DNA of 64,000 nucleotides, taken from Ehretia macrophylla (taxonomy: Eukaryota > Streptophyta > Magnoliopsida > Boraginales > Ehretiaceae). The stretch spans positions 80,003,190-80,067,189 of the forward strand of contig CM075769.1 in the NCBI GenBank assembly GCA_037974665.1, written 5' to 3'. How positions within the stretch are numbered: position 1 is the first letter of the stretch; every line of letters begins with the position of its first letter. Of this stretch, positions 1-11,908 are shown in pieces. The translations under genes were made by a program, and so were the position numbers. A model generated the notes under the pieces. The model was not told the origin of the DNA. It searched no databases and saw only the letters and a list, made by a program, of their open reading frames with translations.

Positions 1-36
1 TGCGGAACATCAGAGGGCCGTACAACGTGTCGATAT
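1..36 (+). repeat. 5S spacer fragment at left edge
   Basis: The first 36 bases match the part of the 5S spacer that reads 'gggacatcagagggccctac...gtcgatat' in every later unit. The spacer resumes at 858 after the TRIM element, so the 5S array very probably continues to the left of the window. Confidence 0.85.
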
Positions 37-396
37 TGTAACGCACCCGCCACGGTTTATCACGGGCACGAGTCACATCACTACCAGTATATTGTCCGCT
101 TTGAGCAAGCCCCGAAGGGAACCAATACTCTCACGATTTTGTTCCTCACGTGGTCTCCCACGTGAAAACGCGTACTCCAGGGCAAGGGCACTATGGCCAA
201 CCAATACCCCGAACAATATTGTCCGCTTTGCAAAGCAGCCTTGTAGGCCCACTCACTCACGGGTTTGTTCCTTACCTGCTAACCAATACCTCGCAAGGCA
301 AGTAGCTCAGCCAGAACGCGTACTGGCTAATACAAGGAGTCGCCCCCTTATATTCAGCTATATCACTTCCTAATTTTTCGATGTGGGAGCGCCACA
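37..396 (-). repeat. TRIM LTR, left copy (3' LTR on - strand)
   Basis: This 360-bp terminal repeat begins TGTAACGC and ends GCGCCACA. It shares its first ~60 bp and last ~170 bp closely with the right copy. Its middle differs strongly, which suggests that internal sub-repeats were exchanged. Confidence 0.8.
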
Positions 397-476
397 CCCC
401 ACCCCCCTTAAGAGGCACGCACCCTCGCGGGCTAACGTCACAACGCCGGGTCGCCCCAGTAGGCTCTGATACCATT
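397..476 (-). other. TRIM internal domain with primer site and polypurine tract
   Basis: Eighty bases lie between the two LTRs. At 463-474 the + strand reads GCTCTGATACCA, so the - strand has TGGTATCAGAGC, the usual plant initiator-Met tRNA primer binding site. It sits 2 bases from the right LTR. At 397-414 the C-rich run is a purine tract on the - strand, directly beside the left LTR. Confidence 0.85.
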
Positions 477-857
477 TGTAACGCACCCGCCACGGTTTAT
501 CACGGGCACGAGTCACATCACTACCAGTATATTGTCCGTTTTGCGCAGCAGCCTTATGGGCCCACTCACTCACGGGTTTGTTCCTGACCCGCTAACCAAT
601 ACCTCGCAAGGCAAGTAGCTAAGCCAAGACGCGTCCTCCAGGGCAAGGGCACTATGGCCAACCAATACCCCAGCGAATATTGTCCGTTTTGCGCAGCAGC
701 CTTATGGGCCCACTCACTCACGGGTTTGTTCCTGACCCGCTAACCAATACCTCGCAAGGCAAGTAGCTCAGCCAGAACGCGTACTGGCTAATACAAGGAG
801 TCGCCCCCTTATATTCAGCTATATCACTTCCTAATTTTTTGATGTGGGAGCGCCACA
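477..857 (-). repeat. TRIM LTR, right copy (5' LTR on - strand)
   Basis: This 381-bp terminal repeat contains a ~90-bp segment twice, from 531 and again from 679 (period 148 bp), starting 'attgtccg'. The left LTR has a related sub-repeat with a different period (91 and 218, 127 bp), so the two LTRs do not have the same internal structure. Confidence 0.8.
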
Positions 858-997
858 GATATCAGGTCTTGCGAGGATGCTGCATTGTTGGAGCGGATGG
901 GTTGTTGTTAAGCCCATTGGGCCTTCTGAATGGGCCATCTCTCTAGGCTGGTACTGTGAACCGCTAACACATATAGGAATTGTGCCCTCAACATGAC

Positions 998-1116
998 GTG
1001 TGCGATCATACCAGCACTAATGCACCGGATCACATCAGAACTCCGAAGTTAAGCGTGCTTGGGCGAGAGTAGTACTAGGATGGGTGACCCCCTGGGAAGT
1101 CCACGTGTTGCACCCT
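998..1116 (+). rRNA. 5S rRNA, copy 1
   Basis: The full 119-nt sequence is present. It differs from the window majority at G2T, C35A and T106A. Box A and box C are intact, so this is one of the better copies. It follows the TRIM insertion. Confidence 0.93.
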
Positions 1117-1674
1117 CTTTTCAATTTTTTTTTGCCTTGTTACGGCTGCCAAGATACTTTATCCACCAAATCTAAATTACCGAATCCCACGAAACATTGG
1201 GCAAGACAACTTCGCTTCACGTAGAGGCTGGACCCGCAAACCGAGGGGGTAGGGTTTGTGACCAGGTCTTCGTCGCTCTGGTGCCCATAACTTTTGATCC
1301 GTAAGGAGTTTCGCGGCGCACAACATACCGTAGCAAAGCTCTCTAAGAGCTCTACGACAGGAGCAGCCAGCTTGCACGCTGTGCCCATTTTTGGAGCATT
1401 AAATTGAACATTTTCATTAGTTTCAGGCCACTTTTCTTCTTTTGCTCTGTTTTTCCATCCCGAATCGTACGTCGTGAACTGTTAAAAGGACGACAACCTG
1501 ACTCGTGGGACATCAGTGGGCCCTACAACGTGTCGATATCACGCCATGCGAAGATGCTACGCTGGTGAAGGAGATAGGTTGTCGTTAAGCCCATCAGGAT
1601 TCCTGAATGGGCCATCGCTCTAGGCTGGGACTGTGAACCGTTAACACAAAAAGTAATTGTGCCCTCAACATGAC

Positions 1675-1793
1675 GGGTGCGATCATACCAGAACTAATGC
1701 ACCGGATCCCATCAGAACTCCGAAGTGAAGCATGCTTGGGCGAGAGTAGTACTAGGATGGGTGACCCCTTGGGAAGTCCTCGTGCTGCACCCT
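1675..1793 (+). rRNA. 5S rRNA, copy 2
   Basis: Full length. Differences are C18A, T53G, G58A, C95T and T111C. Two of these fall in box A, so Pol III use is doubtful. Confidence 0.92.
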
Positions 1794-2350
1794 CTTTTCA
1801 ATTTTTTTTACCCTGGTTAGGGTTGCCAAGATACTTTATCCACCAAATCTCTATTACCGAATGCCACGGATCATTAAGCAAGACTACATCGCTTCACGTA
1901 GAGGCTGGGCCCACAAACCGAGTGCATAGGGTTTGTCACCAGGTCTCGGTCACTCCGGTGCCCATAACTTTTGATCCGTAAGGAGTTACGCGGTGCACAA
2001 CATACCGTTGCAAAGCTCTCTGAGAGCTCTACGATGGGGCCAGCCATCCTGCTCGCTGTGCCCATTTTTGGAGACCAAAATCGAACGTTTTCATCAGTTT
2101 CCGGCCACTTTTATTCTTTTGCTCTATTTTTCTGTCCCGGATCGTAAATCGTGAACTTTTAAAAGGACGACAACCTGACTCGTGGGACATCAGAGGGCCT
2201 ACAACGTGTCGATATCACGTCTTGCGAGGATGTTGCGGTGTTGAAGCGGATGGATTGTCGTTAAGCCCATTGGGCCTTTTGAATGGGCCATCTCTCTAGG
2301 CTGGGAGTGTGAACCGATAACACATATAGGAATTGTCCCCTCAACATGAC

Positions 2351-2469
2351 GGGTGCGATCATACCAACACTAATGCACCGGATCACATCAAAACTCCGAA
2401 GTTAAGCGTGCTTGGGCGAGAGTTGTACTAGGATGGGTGACCCCTTGGGAACTCCTCGTGTTGCACCCA
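2351..2469 (+). rRNA. 5S rRNA, copy 3
   Basis: Full length with G17A, C35A, G41A, A74T, C95T, G102C and C119A. The upstream region reads 'ccgataac' and 'ttgtcccc', variants also seen before copies 17 and 22. Confidence 0.92.
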
Positions 2470-3027
2470 CTTTTCAATTTTTTTTTCCATGGTTATGGTT
2501 GCCAAGATACTTTATCCACCAAATCCCTATTACCGAGTCCCACGGAATATCGGGCAAGACAACTTCGCTTCACATATAGGCTGGGCCTGCAAACCGAGGG
2601 CGTAGGGTTTGTGACCAGGTCTCCCTCGCTCCGGTGCCCATAACTTTTGATCCGTAAGGAGTTACGCGGTGCACAGCATTCCGTTGCAAAGCTCTCTGAG
2701 AGCTCTACGACGGGGGCAGCCAGCTTGCTTGCTGTGCCAATTTTTGGAGCCCAAAATCGAACGTTTTCATCATTTTTAGGCCACTTTTCTTCTTTTGCAA
2801 TGTTTTTCAATCCCGGATCGTACGTCGTGAACTGTTAAAAGGACGGCAACCTGACTCGCGGGACATCAGAGGGCCCTACAACGTGTCGATATCACGTCTT
2901 GCGAGGATGCTGCGTTGTTGAAGTGGATGGGTTGTCGTTAAGCCCATTGGGCCTTTTGAATGGGCCATCTCTCTAGGCTGAGACAGTGAACCGTTAACAC
3001 AAAAAGGAATTGTGCCCTCAACATGAC

Positions 3028-3146
3028 GGGTGCGATCATACCAGCACTAATGCACCAGATTCCATCAAAACTCTGAAGTTAAGCGTTCTTGGGCGAAAGT
3101 AGTACTAGGATGGGTAACCCCGTAGGAAGTCCTCCTGTTGCACCCC
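3028..3146 (+). rRNA. 5S rRNA, copy 4 (strongly diverged)
   Basis: Full length but with about 10 changes, including G30A, C34T, C47T, G60T, G70A, G89A, C95G, G97A and G108C. Several are in box A, the intermediate element and box C. It is probably a pseudogene. Confidence 0.9.
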
Positions 3147-3704
3147 TTTTTCAATTTTTTTTGCCATGGTTAAGGTTTCCAAGATACTTTATCCACCAAA
3201 TTTCTATTACTGAATCCCACGGAACATTGGGCAAGACAACTTCACTTCACGTATAGGCTGGGCCCGCAAACCGAGGGCGTAGGATTTGTGACCAGGTCTC
3301 CGTCGCTTCGGTGCCCATAACTTTTGATCCGTAAGGAGTTACACGGTGCACAGCATACCGTTGCGAAGCTCTCTGAGAGCTCTACGACGGAGGCAGTCAG
3401 CTTGCATGCAATGCCCATTTTTGGAGCCCAAAATCGAACGTTTTCATCAATTTCAGGCCACTTTTCGTCTTTTGCTCTGTTCTTTCGTCCTGGATTGTAC
3501 GTCGTGAGCTGTTAAAAGGACGACAACTTGACTCGCGGGACATCAGAGGGCCCTACAATGTGTCAATATCACTTCTTGTGAGGATGCTGCGTTGTTGAAG
3601 CGGATGGGTTGTTGTTAAGCCCATTGGGCCTTTTGAATAGGCCATCTCTCAAGGCTGGGATTGTGAACCGTTAACCCTTATAGGAATTGTGCCCTCAACA
3701 TGAC

Positions 3705-3823
3705 GGGTGCAATCATACCAGCACTAACGCACCAGATCACATCAGAACTCCGAAGTTAAGCGTGCTTGGGCGAGTGTAGTACTAGGATGGGTGACCCCGT
3801 GGGTAGTCCTTGTGTTGCACCCC
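3705..3823 (+). rRNA. 5S rRNA, copy 5
   Basis: Full length with G7A, T24C, G30A, C35A, A71T, C95G, A100T and C107T. T24C with G30A and C35A is a subtype shared with copies 18, 24, 25 and 43. Confidence 0.91.
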
Positions 3824-4382
3824 CTTTTCAATTTTTTTTGCCCTTGTTAGGGTTGCCAAGATACTTTATCCACCTAATCTCTATTACCGAATCCCACGGA
3901 ACATTGGGCAAGACAACTTTGCTTCACGTAGAGGCTGGGCCCGCAAACCGAGGGCGTAGGGTTTGTGACTAGGTCTCCGTCGCTCCGTAGCCCATAGCTT
4001 TTGATCCGTAAGGAGTTACGCGGCGCACAACTTACCGTTGCAAAGCTCTCTAAGAGCTCTACGACGGAGGTAGCCAGCTTCCTCGCTCTGCACGATTTTT
4101 GGATCCCAAAATCGAACGTTTTCATCAGTTTTATGCCACTTTTCTTTTTTTGCTCTATTTTTTCATCCCGGATCGTACGTCGTGAATTGTTAAAAGGACG
4201 ACAACCTGACTCGCGGGACATCAGAGGGCCCTACAACATGTCGATATCACGTCTTGCGAGGATACTACATTGTTGAAGTGGATGGGTTGTCTTTAAGCCC
4301 ATTGGGCCTTCTGAATGGGCCATCTCTCCAGGCTGGCATTGTGAACCGTTAACAGATATAGGAATTGTGCCCTCAACATGAT

Positions 4383-4501
4383 GGGTGCTATCATACCAGC
4401 ACTAATGCACCGGATCCCCTCAGAACTCCGAAGTTAAGCGTGCTTGGGCGAGAGTAGTACTAGGAGGGGTGACCCCCTGGGAAGTCCACATGTTGCACCC
4501 C
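4383..4501 (+). rRNA. 5S rRNA, copy 6
   Basis: Full length with G7T, A37C, T84G, T106A and G108A. T84G lies in box C. The base before +1 is T, not the usual C. Confidence 0.92.
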
Positions 4502-5059
4502 ATTTTCAATTTTTTTTTGCCATGGTTAGGGTTGCCAAGATACTCTATCCACCAAATCTCTATTACCGAATACCACGGAACATTTGGCAAGACAACTTCG
4601 CTTCACCTAGAGGTCGTACCCGCAAACTGAGGGCGTAGGGTTTGTGACTAGGTCTCCGTCGCTCCGGTGCCCATAACTTTTGATCCGTCAGAAGTTACGC
4701 GGTGCACAGTATACCGTTGCAAAGCTCTCTGACAGCTCTACAATGGGGGCGGCCAGCTTGCTCGTTGTGCCCATTCTTGGTGCCCAAAATCGAACGTTTT
4801 CATCAATTTCAGGACAATTTTCATCTTTTGCAATGTTTTTCCGTCCCGTATCGTACGTCATGAACTATTAAAAGGACGACAACCTGACTCGCGGGACATC
4901 AGTGGGCCGTACAACGTGTCGATATCACTTGTTGCGAGGATGCTGCGTTATTGAAGTGGATGGGTTGTCATTAAGCCTATTGGGCCTTTTGAATGGGCCA
5001 TCTCTCTAGGCTGGGACTGTGAACCGTTAACACATATAGGAATTATGCATCAACATGAC

Positions 5060-5178
5060 GGGTGTGATCATACCAGCACTAATGCACCGGATCCCATCAG
5101 AACTCGGAAGTTAAGCGTGCTTGGGCGAGAGTAGTACAAGAATGGGTGACCCCCTGGGAAGTCCTCGTGTTGCACCAC
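5060..5178 (+). rRNA. 5S rRNA, copy 7
   Basis: Full length with C6T, C47G, T79A, G82A and C118A. The upstream TATA-like and GC region is slightly shortened (gaattatgcatcaac). Confidence 0.92.
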
Positions 5179-5736
5179 CTTTTCAATATATTTTGCCCTG
5201 GTTAGGGTTGCCAAGATACTTTATCCACCAAATCTCTATTACCGACCCCCACGGAACATTGGCCAAGCCACCTTCGCATCACGTAGAGGTTGGGCCCGCA
5301 AATCGAGGCCGTAGGGTTTGTGACCAGGTCTCCGTCGCTCCGATGCCCATAACTTTTGATCCTTAAGGAGTTACGCGTCACAAAGCATACCGTTGCAAAC
5401 ATCTCCAAGAGCTCTACGACGGGGGCAACCAGCTTGCTCGCTGTGCCCATCTTTTGAGCTCAAAATCTAACGTTTTCATAAGTTTCCGGCCACTTTTCTT
5501 CTTTTGCTCTGTTTTTTCATCCCGGATCGTACGTCGTGAGCTATTAAAAGGACAACAACCTGACTCGCGGGACATCAGAGAGCCCTACAACGTGTCGATA
5601 TCACGTCTTTTAAGCATGCTGCGTTGTTGAAGTGGATGGGTTGTCGTTAAGCCTATTGGGCCTTTTGAATGGGCCATCTCACTAGGCTGGGACTGTGAAG
5701 AGTTAACACATAAAGGAATTGTGCCTCCAACATGAT

Positions 5737-5855
5737 GGGTGCGATCATACCAGCACTAATGCACTGTATCCCATCAGAACTCCGAAGTTAAGCGTGCTTG
5801 GGTGAGAGTAGTACTAGGATGGGTGACCCCCTGGGAAGTCCTCGTGTTGCACCCC
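5737..5855 (+). rRNA. 5S rRNA, copy 8
   Basis: Full length with only C29T, G31T and C67T. Box A and box C are intact, so it is one of the closest copies to the majority sequence. The base before +1 is T. Confidence 0.93.
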
Positions 5856-6411
5856 CTTTTCAATTTTTTTTGCCCTGGATAGGGTTGCAAGATACTTTAT
5901 CCACCAAATCTCTATTTCTGAATCCCACGGAACGGTGGGCAAGACAACTTTGCTTCACTTAGAGGCTGGACCCACAAACCGACGGCGTAGGGTTTGTGAC
6001 CAGGTCTCCGTCGCTCCGGTGCCCATAACTTTTGATTTGTAAGGAGTTACGCGGCGCACAGCATACCGTTGCAAAGCTCTCTGAGAGCTCTACGACTAGG
6101 GCAGCCAGCTTGCTAGTTGTGCCCATTTTTGGCGCCCGAAATCGAAAGTTTTCATCAGTTTCAGGCAACTTTTATTCTTTTGCAATGTTTTTCCGTCCCG
6201 GATCGTACGTCGTGAACTGTTAAAAGGACGACAACCTGACTCGCGGGACATCAGAGGGCCCTACAACGTGTTGATGTCACGTGTTGCGAGGATGCTGCGT
6301 TGTTGAAGTGGATGGGTTGTCGTTAACCCTATTGGGCCTTTTGAATGGGCCATCTCTCTAGGCTGGGACTGTGAACCGTTAACACATATAGGAATTGTGC
6401 CTCAACATGAC

Positions 6412-6530
6412 GGGTGCGATCATACCAGCACTAATGCACCGGATCACATCAAAACTCCGAAGTTAAGCGTGCTTGGGCGAGAGTAGTACTAGGATGGGTG
6501 ACCCCATGGGAAGTCCTCGTGTTGCACCCC
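6412..6530 (+). rRNA. 5S rRNA, copy 9
   Basis: Full length with C35A, G41A and C95A only. The upstream signals are standard, with atatag at -27 and C at -1, so this is a plausible functional copy. Confidence 0.93.
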
Positions 6531-7087
6531 ATTTTCAATTTTTTTTGCCATAATTAGGGTTGCAAAGATACTTTATCCACCAAATCTCTATTACCGAATC
6601 CCATGGAACATTGGGCAAGACAACATCGCTTCACGTAGAGGCTGGGCTCGCAAACCGAGGGCGTAGGGTTTGTGACCATGTCTCCGTCGCTCCGGTGCCC
6701 AAAACTTTTGATCCGTAAGGAGTTACGCGGTGCACAGCATACCGTTGCAAAGCTCTCTGAGAGCTCTACGACGGGGGCAACCAGCTTGCTTGCTATGCCC
6801 ATTTTTGGAGCCCAAAATCGAATATTTTCATCAGTTTCAGGCCACTTTTCTTCTTTTGCTATGTTTTTCCGTCACGGATCGTACGTCGTTAACTGTTAAA
6901 AGAACGACAACCTGACTCGCGGGACATCAGAGGGCCGTACAACGTGTCGATATCACGTCTTGCGATGATGCTGCGTTGTTGAAGTCGATGGTTGTCGTTA
7001 AGCCCATTGGGCCTTTTGAATGGGACATCTCTCTACGCTGGGACTATGAACCGTTAACACATATAGGAATTGTGCCCTCAACATGAC

Positions 7088-7169
7088 GGGTGTGATCATA
7101 CCAGCACTAATGCACCGGATCCCATCAGAACTCGAAAGTTAAGCGTGCCTGGGCGAGAGTAGTACTAGG
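7088..7169 (+). pseudogene. 5S rRNA, copy 10, 5' part, split by copia element
   Basis: Bases 1-82 of a 5S gene, with C6T, C47G, G48A and T62C. The copia element enters after base 82, at the start of box C. The last five bases, CTAGG (7165-7169), are the target duplication. The remaining 37 bases are at 12516-12552, so 82 + 37 gives exactly 119 and nothing of the gene was lost. Confidence 0.93.
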
Positions 7170-7771
7170 TGTAAAAATATAACTAATTTCCCAGAAACGT
7201 TTTCACAACAATCAAGTAGAAAGACAATACTACTCGTTATAACAATTCAATATAACATTTACAAGATAATTGTCCCACCGTGCGCTCTCAAGATTAGAGC
7301 TTCAATGGCTTCTGGACTTACAAGGAGAATACAAGAAAGAAAGACTAACTTAGGATTGTGTTTGGAGTTGTGTTGTGGATGAAAATGATGAACTAATGCA
7401 TGCCTATTTATAGAATTCAGCTAGCCCGCCATAGGAGACTTTCCTATCAAACATTTCAATCTTGGTTGGCTTTACCAACCATGTTCAAAGTATTAGCCAC
7501 CCATATTTATCACATGGGTGGCTACAATTGACCACATGGGTGGCTAGCATCTAAGTCAACTTCTAGGAAGTTTCCTTTGGTCAAATTGGCTAACTTTTGC
7601 ATTGCATCATCCCGACGTCATCTTAGGTAATTCCAAATTCCCAAACTTCTTTCTTGTAGTCATCGCGATCTCTTTTGACCTCATCGACGTTTAAGTCGGA
7701 ATCATTAATTTATGCTACCATATAATTAACGATACTTATTATGAAGAGGTGGATATTGACATATATCAACA
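7170..7771 (-). repeat. Copia LTR, left copy (3' LTR on - strand)
   Basis: 602 bp, starting TGTAAAAAT and ending ATCAACA. It contains the direct sub-repeat 'cacatgggtggcta'. It has the same length as the right copy, with about 2-3% difference by eye. Confidence 0.93.
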
Positions 7772-7798
7772 CCCCCCTCAATGTTCACCTCATGTTGA

Positions 7799-10700
7799 CT
7801 AAGCTATTGGGCCAACACCCAATGTTTGAAGATGCTTGCTCAATTGGATGCTCCCTAACGCTTTAGTGAAGATATCTGCACAATTATCTTCTGTAGGGCA
7901 GTACTCCATGTAGATTTTACCTTCCTCGATCAGTTCCCTCACATAGTGATACTGAATCTCTATGTGTTTTGTTCTAGCATGAAATCCCGGTTTTTTTGAC
8001 ATGGCTATACAACTCTGACTGTCACATTTCAACATTGTTGCTTCCTCTATTGGAATGCCAATATCAGTCATGATGCGTCGTAGCCAAACAGCTTCACAGG
8101 ATGCTACACAAGCAGCCTTGTATTCTGCCTCCGTTGATGAAAGTGCAACGGTGGGTTGCTTCTTACTAGCCCATGAGATGACTCCACCACCGAATGTGAA
8201 TACGTAACCTGTAACAGATTTTCTTGAGTCAATATCACCAGCCCAGTCTGAGTCACAGTACCCAGATAAAGTATCTCCAGACTTGTATGATATCCCATAC
8301 TCCAACGTGCCTTTGAGATATTTGAGGATCCGCATCCCTGCTTGCCAGTGACTTTGTTTCGGTTTATTTGAAAACCGACTGAGAACTCCCACAGCATAAC
8401 TAATATCAGGTCTTGTGTTACAAAGGAAGATTAAACTTCCCACCAACCTTCTGTAGAGTTTGTTATCAACTTGTTCTTAAGGATCATCAATTGATAACTT
8501 TGTATTCACTTCCCTCGGGGTGACAACTGGTTTGCACTCGGACATACCAAATGCAGTCAGGAGCTCACGAACATATCGTTGCTGTGAGATGAAGATAGTA
8601 TGAGGTTTTTTCCATACCTCGATTCCCAAGCAATAATGAAGAAGACCAAGATTTGTCATTTCAAATTCTTGGCTCAACCATTCTTGCATCTTCTGAATAT
8701 TATCTTCATGGTCACCAGTGATTACCAGATCATCCACATATAGAACGACAATTACCTTCTTTCCTTGTTCACTTAGAACATACAAGTTGGCCTCTGATTT
8801 GCTTCTACAGAAACCATGTTGTAAGAAGAAAGAGTCTATACGTTTGTACCAAGCTCGTGGTGCTTGCTTTAACCCATATAAAGCCTTTTTCAATTTGCAG
8901 ACTTTTTCTTCTTCACCTGGTATTTGAAAGCCAGGGGGTTGTGCAACGTAGACTTCTTCTTCAAGTTGCCCATTAAGAAAAGCTGACTTGACATCCATTT
9001 GATGTACAATCCATTCATAATGCGCAGCAGTTGCAATAACTAGCCTGATTGTTGACATTTTTGCTGTTGGAGCAAAGGTTTCATATACATCGAAACCTTC
9101 GACTTGCGAAAATCCTTGTGCTACAAGGCGTGCCTTGTATTTTTCAAGACTTCCATCTGCCTTGTACTTCACTTTCCAGATCCATTTGGTGCCGATAATT
9201 TTTCTGTTTGGTGGCTTTTCAACAATCTCCCAAGTATCATTTTTCATGATACTATCATACTCGGCTTGCATAGCTGCTTTCCAATTTGGATCTGACATGG
9301 CTTCCTCCACAGTTACCGGTTCTTTTACCATCTTGATGATTTGGGTCATCAAAGCCATGTTTACTAGTTGTTGTCCTGATCTGTTCTGCTCCTCTATTCT
9401 CTTTGATCGTCTTAGTCCATCAGGACGTGGACTATTATCAGTAATTCCTGGATTTCTTCCATCAAAGACCTCGTGGAACCACTTCGGTTGTGGCTTCCTT
9501 ATGGGTACAACAGGTTGGTCTTCAGTCTCCTCATCATTAGAGACTTCTTCGTTGTTCAACGGTCGTTGTTCAGGTACTTGGTGGATTACTTCATCGGTTG
9601 ATGATGAAATGGCAGGACCGCTATCCTCCATCGAGTGTGGTCGCTCATTAAACACCACATCTCGGCTTATGATCACTTTCTTGGCCTCTACATCATAGAG
9701 TCTGTATGCTTTAGACTCTTCACTATATCCCAAGAAAATGCCCTTCTTGCTCTTATCATCCAATTTCTTTCGATTTTCATTTGGAATATGTACAAAACAC
9801 TCACACCCAAATTTTCTTAAATGAGACACATAAGGTTTCGTACCATAATAAGCCTCATTAGGAGTCTTATTGTTGAGTGCCTTGGTTGAGCACCGATTGA
9901 GGATGTATACCGCTGTGTTGACTGCTTCAGCCCAGAATGTGTCAGGTAGGCCAGCACCTTTCAACATGCATCGAGCCATTTCTACAATTGTTCGATTTCT
10001 TCGTTCCACAACTCCATTTTGTTGTGGTGTGTATGGAGCAGTCAATTGGCGCTTAATCCCAAACTTGTTGCAGTAGTTGGTGAACTCTATAGAACAAAAT
10101 TCCCCTCCATGATGGGTACGAAGTTTCTTCAACTGAGTTGTGTTCTCATTTGTCATAAGTTTGTGCCATACTTTAAACTTTTCAAGAGAATCAGCCTTGT
10201 CCCGAAGGAAGTACACCCACATCTTCCTACTATAATCATCGACTAACAGCATAAAGTAGGAAGATCCTCCCAATGCCGTGGTAGTCATTTTTCCGCAGAG
10301 GTCAGCATGTACCAACTCTAGAGGAGCCTTTGATCAGTTATGACTCTCTTTGGGAAATGACTGTCTATGTTGCTTGCCCAGCATACAAGTTTCACATGGT
10401 CCTTCAACTTCTTCAATTGAAGGCAAGTCGGCCACCATCTTCTTATTTTGCATTTCCATTAACACAGGATAGGAAATCTGCCCGAACCTTTCATGCCAAA
10501 GTTGACTTGTTTTGGCATCCACGACAGCAGAAAGAGAGCTGATTTCGTAAAGGTTATTTTTGCGAATACCTTTACTTACGATATTTTGATCTTTGTCAAT
10601 AATCAAAGCTTCCGTCTTCTTGAACCGCACTTCTAGATCATTATCTGTAATAGCAGCTACAGATAGCAAATTTATGGTGATCTGGGGGTACAAAGAGTAC

Positions 10701-10877
10701 GTTAGACAGCTTCTTGCTTCCTCCATCTTTAGACACGAGCGAGATGGTTCCAGTGCTCTCAACGGGACACCTAGCATTATTCCCGACGACAACATTTATT
10801 GGTTCTTGTAGAGGTTTTATGGAGTCATATAACTCCTTCTTGCTGGTCATGTGTCGGGAAGCTCCACAATCTAATAC
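7799..10877 (-). pseudogene. Copia pol region (protease, integrase, RT, RNase H)
   Basis: Read on the - strand, the region shows these in order. A short protease-like stretch comes first. A GAG-pre-integrase domain follows, with LWHERFGQ and CETCMLGKQ near 10.4 kb. The integrase core has TAPYTPQQNGVVERRNR near 10.1 kb. The copia reverse transcriptase has LVAQGFSQ and the YVDD catalytic box near 8735. The RNase H has DSDWAGD and SSTEAEYKA near 8.1-8.3 kb. The order integrase before reverse transcriptase is what separates copia from gypsy. The region is a broken relic and no longer one continuous reading frame. Confidence 0.92.
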
Positions 10878-11849
10878 TCATGCACTTGTTTGATGTACAT
10901 GTGCGCTAGTACACGTTTCCTCCGATACATCTGTTACAGTAAACAGATGCACTTCCGTTTCAGCCGTATTTGCAGATTCTTTATTTCTCCAATTTGGCTT
11001 TAAAGTTTCGTTCTTCTCGTCATGGATTCGTTTCCTGCAATCTTTGACAGCATGACCTTTCTTATTGCAGTAGTAGCACAATCTAGAGAACGTCTTCTTC
11101 TTTGCTTTCTTCTTTTCTTCTTGGTTACTTCTCGTCTTGGTTGTAAAGGCAGAGTCGAGTTGATTTTCTCTGCTTCTCAGCCTCATCTCCTCCTCCATCA
11201 ACATGGCAGTGAATTCCTCAAATGTCAAAGGAGGAATGCGAACTTGTGTATTGAGTGCTATCACAAGGCCGTCAAATTTTGGAGGCAACACTCTAATGCA
11301 CCTTCGAGCTAGTTCCTCGGTTGATTTGGCAATACCAACTGCAGCCATTTGATCACGTAGGTTTTTTATCCTACTGATAAATGACTCAGCTGCTTCATCT
11401 TCACTTAATCTCTCAGCAGCTAACTGATTCTCCAAGTTTTGAATTCGAGTATGGTTCCTTGTTTCATACTGATTTCTCAGTATGTTCCAAGCTTCAGTTG
11501 CCTTGGTTGTGTGTTGAATTAGAGTAAGGACGAAATCTTGAACACTTGTTACAATTGCACAAAGTGCATCAGCATTTCGTCTCCTCCATTTTTTGACAAG
11601 CTGAGGATCTGGAGATGTGACCTTTTTTGTGTCATCTTCAGCACGGACTCCAACTGGTTCTGCATCTGTGCCTAACACTGTATCAAGGAGTTCGTAGGAG
11701 TCCAGAACTGTAGTGATTTTGAACTTCCACAAAAGATAGTTCGTGCCATCAAGCTTTCCTTCTGTGAAGGTAGGGGGATGGATACGAATTGTCGGTATTA
11801 AACCGGAACTAGAACTGGTAGAAGAAGAACTAGCACCTTGAGTAGTCAT
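10878..11849 (-). pseudogene. Copia gag region
   Basis: The - strand frame (about 323 residues) starts near the 5' LTR with a serine-rich N-terminus. It contains the copia UBN2-like gag core (GTNYLLWKFKI; WNILRNQYETR) and a CCHC zinc knuckle, CYYCNKKGHAVKDC, near its C-terminus. It would form the particle that packages the element's RNA. It belongs to the fossil copia element. Confidence 0.9.
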
Positions 11850-11908
11850 AGTTGTTGAGTTTTACTAGACAAGATTGTTGTTAAGAGCCCCTTAAGCTCT
11901 TGATACCA

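Larger units (their letters stand above)
37..857 (-). mobile_element. TRIM-like miniature LTR retrotransposon in 5S spacer
   Basis: An 821-bp insertion is flanked by a 5-bp direct repeat GATAT (32-36 and 858-862), and the 5S spacer continues without loss across it. Both ends carry a related terminal repeat that starts TGTAACGC and ends GCGCCACA. The 80-bp middle has no coding capacity. Next to the right repeat it carries the complement of a plant initiator-Met primer site (463-474). Next to the left repeat it carries the complement of a polypurine tract (397-414). These marks put the element on the - strand. The size, the missing genes and the preserved priming signals fit a TRIM, a non-autonomous LTR element mobilised by another element. 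I see no 5S sequence inside its LTRs, so it is not Cassandra. Which autonomous partner it used is unknown. Confidence 0.85.
858..7169 (+). repeat. 5S rDNA tandem array, block 1 (copies 1-10)
   Basis: Units of about 677 bp each hold a 119-nt 5S gene and a ~557-bp spacer. The majority 5S sequence in this window, used for the base numbering in the 5S entries, starts GGGTGCGATC, has box A near 50-64 (GTTAAGCGTGCTTG) and box C near 80-97 (AGGATGGGTGACC), and ends TTGCACCCC. The spacer runs in this order: a T-rich terminator; a telobox-like GGTTAGGGTT; a conserved middle with TAGGGTTT and the palindrome AGCTCTC-T-GAGAGCT; then GCCCA-T-TGGGC and ATGGGCC motifs; then the Pol III upstream signals. No gene other than 5S is seen in the spacers. 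Short open frames recur in both directions because the unit repeats. The block ends where the copia element enters copy 10. Confidence 0.95.

Noticed and set aside
463-474. A tRNA gene at the GCTCTGATACCA sites (also 11901, 46305, 56425)
   Set aside because: Only 8-12 bases match the tRNA 3' end, and each site adjoins an LTR. They are primer binding sites.
37-857. Cassandra, the TRIM family that carries 5S sequence in its LTRs
   Set aside because: I find no 5S-like bases in these LTRs. The 5S neighbours belong to the array into which the element inserted.
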